Assembly (NCBI GenBank): GCA_012965485.1
Contig: DTSF01000332.1
Location: 1-6,725, forward strand
Direction of reading: 5' to 3'
Length of the DNA: 6,725 nt
DNA from: Dehalococcoidia bacterium
GTDB lineage: Bacteria > Chloroflexota > Dehalococcoidia > SAR202 > UBA826
Shown here: positions 5,216 to 6,725 of the stretch, one piece after another
How the letters are laid out: the number at the start of each line of letters is the position of its first letter
How positions within the stretch are numbered: position 1 is the first letter of the stretch
Translations under genes and position numbers: made by a program
The notes under the pieces: generated by a model
What the model saw: only the letters and a program-made list of their open reading frames with translations
What the model was told of the DNA's origin: nothing
Database searches by the model: none

Positions 5216-6157
5216 ATGGATGAAATAAATATCGGGTTTATCGGTCTTGGCAATATGGGACAGCATATGTGCCTTGCTTTAATACAAAAGAACTACAACG
5301 TAACTGTGCACGATATAAACAGAGAAGCTGCTTTACCTGCATTGGAACTAGGGGCTACATGGGCAGATACTCCTAAGGAGCTGGCACAAAAAAGCGACAT
5401 AATATTTACTTCTTTACCAGGTCCCACTGAAGTTGAAGCTGTTGCTACTGGCGAAGATGGAATAATTGACGGTATTACCAGTGACTCAGTCTGGGCCGAC
5501 CTAAGTACTAGCTCTCCTGAACTGATGAGACGGCTACATGAGACATTTGCTTCGAAGGAAGCATCAATATTGGATGCCCCTGTAAGTGGACGTCGGTCGG
5601 ATGAAAACGGTGTGACGTTGAACGGGGTCCTATCAATAATGGTAGGTGGGGATGAGAGCATTTATATGAAGCTCAAACCAATCTTTGAATCCTTTGGTAA
5701 TAAGGTTACGTACACGGGCGAAATAGGCTCTGCAACGATCTGTAAATTGGCAAATAACATGTTCCAATATGGCTTGGAACGTTTATTAGTTGAATCACTC
5801 ACCCTTGGTGTAAAAGCGGGAGTGCCTGCGGAGACACTCATGCAGTGCATAAGAAATGGTGCCGGTGGCAGCGGACGAATCCTTAATGTATCTATGCCGG
5901 ATACGTATTTGCAGGGTAAATTTGACGGTGGTACGGGGTCTGAATCAACTTTCCCTATCTCTAGAAAGGATATGGCATTGGCGTTGGAATTGGGACGTGA
6001 ACTTAACGTACCTCTTCAGATAGCGACTGGTACATACAACGACATGACTGCAGCTGTAAACAGGAAGGAATGGGCTAATCTGAATTATAGGGTGTACCAC
6101 CTTCTCCAGGAGGAAAGGGCCGGCAATGTTGAAGTTAGGATTCAACCCAAGGATTGA
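5216..6157 (+). CDS. 3-hydroxyisobutyrate-dehydrogenase-like NAD-binding oxidoreductase
   Basis: A 313-residue beta-hydroxyacid dehydrogenase (HIBADH/tartronate semialdehyde reductase/6-phosphogluconate dehydrogenase superfamily). Markers in order are the Rossmann motif GFIGLGNMG (7-15), strand 2 ending VHDIN with Asp33 (favours NAD over NADP), DLSTSSP (95-101), substrate motif DAPVSG (120-125), MVGG (142-145), the catalytic block GSATICKLANN with Lys177 (171-181), GSGR (218-221) and FPISRKDMALALELG (246-260) in the all-helical C-terminal domain. Between DAPVSG and MVGG there are a few more residues than usual (GRRSDENG...), so the substrate loop is slightly enlarged. It probably oxidises a small beta-hydroxyacid or reduces the semialdehyde; the substrate is unknown. 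AAGGAG 9 nt before ATG 5216 supports the start. It diverges from the SDR and may share its regulation. Confidence 0.9.
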   Translation: MDEINIGFIGLGNMGQHMCLALIQKNYNVTVHDINREAALPALELGATWADTPKELAQKSDIIFTSLPGPTEVEAVATGEDGIIDGITSDSVWADLSTSSPELMRRLHETFASKEASILDAPVSGRRSDENGVTLNGVLSIMVGGDESIYMKLKPIFESFGNKVTYTGEIGSATICKLANNMFQYGLERLLVESLTLGVKAGVPAETLMQCIRNGAGGSGRILNVSMPDTYLQGKFDGGTGSESTFPISRKDMALALELGRELNVPLQIATGTYNDMTAAVNRKEWANLNYRVYHLLQEERAGNVEVRIQPKD

Positions 6158-6174
6158 TTCACACCAGATGTGAA
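6158..6174. terminator. Hairpin directly after the hydroxyacid dehydrogenase stop
   Basis: TTCACA and TGTGAA form a perfect 6-bp stem with a 5-nt loop starting at the base after the TGA (6155-6157), followed by a pyrimidine-rich CTTCTTTCCC. It is a plausible weak terminator in the convergent gap 6158-6338. The remainder of that gap holds only an in-frame open stretch to a TGA at 6323 with no ribosome site. Confidence 0.35.
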
Positions 6175-6338
6175 CTTCTTTCCCAAGTCCGTGTTTGCGG
6201 TATCAAGTAGCAATATGGAAAGGTTATCTGAGCCAAACGGTTCTGAAATTCTTGGCCAAAACGACAAGTTCCTTTTGAACCAACTTATGGTTGAGCTGGA
6301 CTTACAACACCAAGCCCAGCTCTGAGGGGATTAGAAAT

Positions 6339-6632
6339 TTATCTCTGCCCCCAATACCCCAAATCCTTTCGGCGCTGAACGTTATCGTTGACAGGTAAAA
6401 CCTCCACGGGTCCCATAGCTAGATGAAACTCGAATAGTGACGCTACATCATCAAAAGTGTCTGCCTCAACGACCGCAAAACTGCGGTGAGAAACCGGGTA
6501 GCCCCATGCTCCTATAACTTTTACAGAATCGTTGCCTTCAACCCAAACCTGTCCTGTTTTCACAGCCTCTGGCCCATGCAAAACTCTAGTGCAAGTACTG
6601 TGGTCATGTTGTGCGCTGATATGGAAAATCAT
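6339..6632 (-). CDS. DUF3303-like small protein (97 aa), copy 2
   Basis: A 97-residue protein beginning MIFHISAQHDHSTC, with a middle strand SVKVIGAWGYPVSHRSFAVVEA (36-57), a D-D-V helix start (61-63) and GPVEVLPV (74-81). This matches the DUF3303 layout (W in strand 2, F-x-V-x-E-A strand, E-V-x-P-V ending), a ferredoxin-like dimeric family of unknown role. It shares with the gene at 1482-1796 the N-terminal M-x-F-H-x-x-A-x-H-x4-C and the later His (49 here, 53 there), so the two are probably old paralogues; outside those blocks they differ greatly. The C-terminus is basic/aromatic (RRKDLGYWGQR). GGAGG 7 nt before ATG 6632 fixes the start; an upstream in-frame extension to 6668 is AT-rich and lacks a ribosome site. 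It converges on the hydroxyacid dehydrogenase. Confidence 0.75.
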   Translation of the reverse strand: MIFHISAQHDHSTCTRVLHGPEAVKTGQVWVEGNDSVKVIGAWGYPVSHRSFAVVEADTFDDVASLFEFHLAMGPVEVLPVNDNVQRRKDLGYWGQR

Positions 6633-6639
6633 AATAATA

Positions 6640-6644
6640 CCTCC
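6640..6644 (-). promoter_or_regulatory. Ribosome binding site deciding the 6632 start
   Basis: GGAGG on the minus strand lies 7 nt before ATG 6632 and falls inside the longer frame, ruling in favour of the shorter protein. Confidence 0.6.
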
Positions 6645-6666
6645 GCATCGAATATATTTTTTTAGC

Positions 6667-6695
6667 ACTATACCTCATCAAACTAAATTATTTAG
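6667..6695 (-). promoter_or_regulatory. Possible promoter and AT-rich palindrome upstream of copy 2
   Basis: On the minus strand TATAGT (6667-6672) may be a -10 element 34 nt before the start. A 13-bp dyad CTAAAT-T-ATTTAG (6683-6695) covers the place where the -35 would stand, and the -35 itself is poor. The dyad could be an operator or chance in AT-rich DNA. Confidence 0.3.
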
Positions 6696-6725
6696 CCCTT
6701 TATATTAGGGGGTGGCCCATTCAGA

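Noticed and set aside
5293..5661. Long minus-strand open frame (122 codons) opposite the hydroxyacid dehydrogenase
   Set aside because: It lies entirely within a gene with clear family motifs, has no ribosome site and its translation shows no domain pattern.
1..6725. CRISPR array, insertion sequence ends, integrase or phage genes
   Set aside because: No spaced direct repeats, transposase motifs or terminal inverted repeats were seen; the inverted repeats present are single and short.

Overview
The window looks like a piece of a bacterial chromosome from a heterotrophic, catabolically broad lineage. A sulfatase C-terminus, a fragment of a flavin/F420-type luciferase-like monooxygenase, a DinB-like protein, an SDR, a 3-hydroxyisobutyrate-dehydrogenase-like enzyme, an alpha/beta hydrolase and two small DUF3303-like proteins lie close together. 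That mixture is typical of marine or soil Chloroflexota, for example SAR202-like Dehalococcoidia, which are known for expanded flavin monooxygenase and sulfatase families. The assignment is an inference from gene content only. No ribosomal, tRNA or phage marker is present to fix it. Purine-rich Shine-Dalgarno sites (GGAGG/AAGGAG) precede most starts, so translation initiation is conventional. The main exception is sfsA.

Layout. Positions 2-349 (+) hold the end of a sulfatase. Positions 388-548 (+) hold a decayed N-terminus of a luciferase-like monooxygenase: ribosome site and TTG start are intact, but there is a frameshift and everything after about 50 residues is gone. Positions 659-1198 (+) encode a DinB/DUF664-like protein. 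It converges on a 43-residue, strongly basic small protein (1348-1217, -). A DUF3303-like protein (1482-1796, +) diverges from that small gene. From 5093 down to 1960 three minus-strand genes follow one another: an atypical SDR, an SfsA nuclease fused to a COG1833/DUF123 GIY-YIG-type domain, and an alpha/beta hydrolase with cysteine at the nucleophile elbow. The gap before the hydrolase (2719-3015) carries an 8-bp-stem hairpin, a dyad, and a possible 33-codon upstream ORF that overlaps the hydrolase start. Positions 5216-6157 (+) encode a beta-hydroxyacid dehydrogenase that diverges from the SDR. A second DUF3303-like gene (6632-6339, -) closes the window.

How the genes may work together. The divergent SDR/hydroxyacid dehydrogenase pair and the alpha/beta hydrolase suggest oxidation and hydrolysis of small organic acids or esters, but the substrate cannot be read from the sequence. 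SfsA-GIY-YIG is probably a nucleic-acid enzyme unrelated to this metabolism. The two DUF3303-like proteins share an N-terminal His/His/Cys pattern and are likely diverged paralogues. I saw no mobile element, CRISPR array, tRNA or rRNA. The most distinctive items are the SDR with a remodelled cofactor loop and no standard YxxxK, the SfsA-GIY-YIG fusion, the Cys-type hydrolase and its possible upstream ORF, and the small basic protein.
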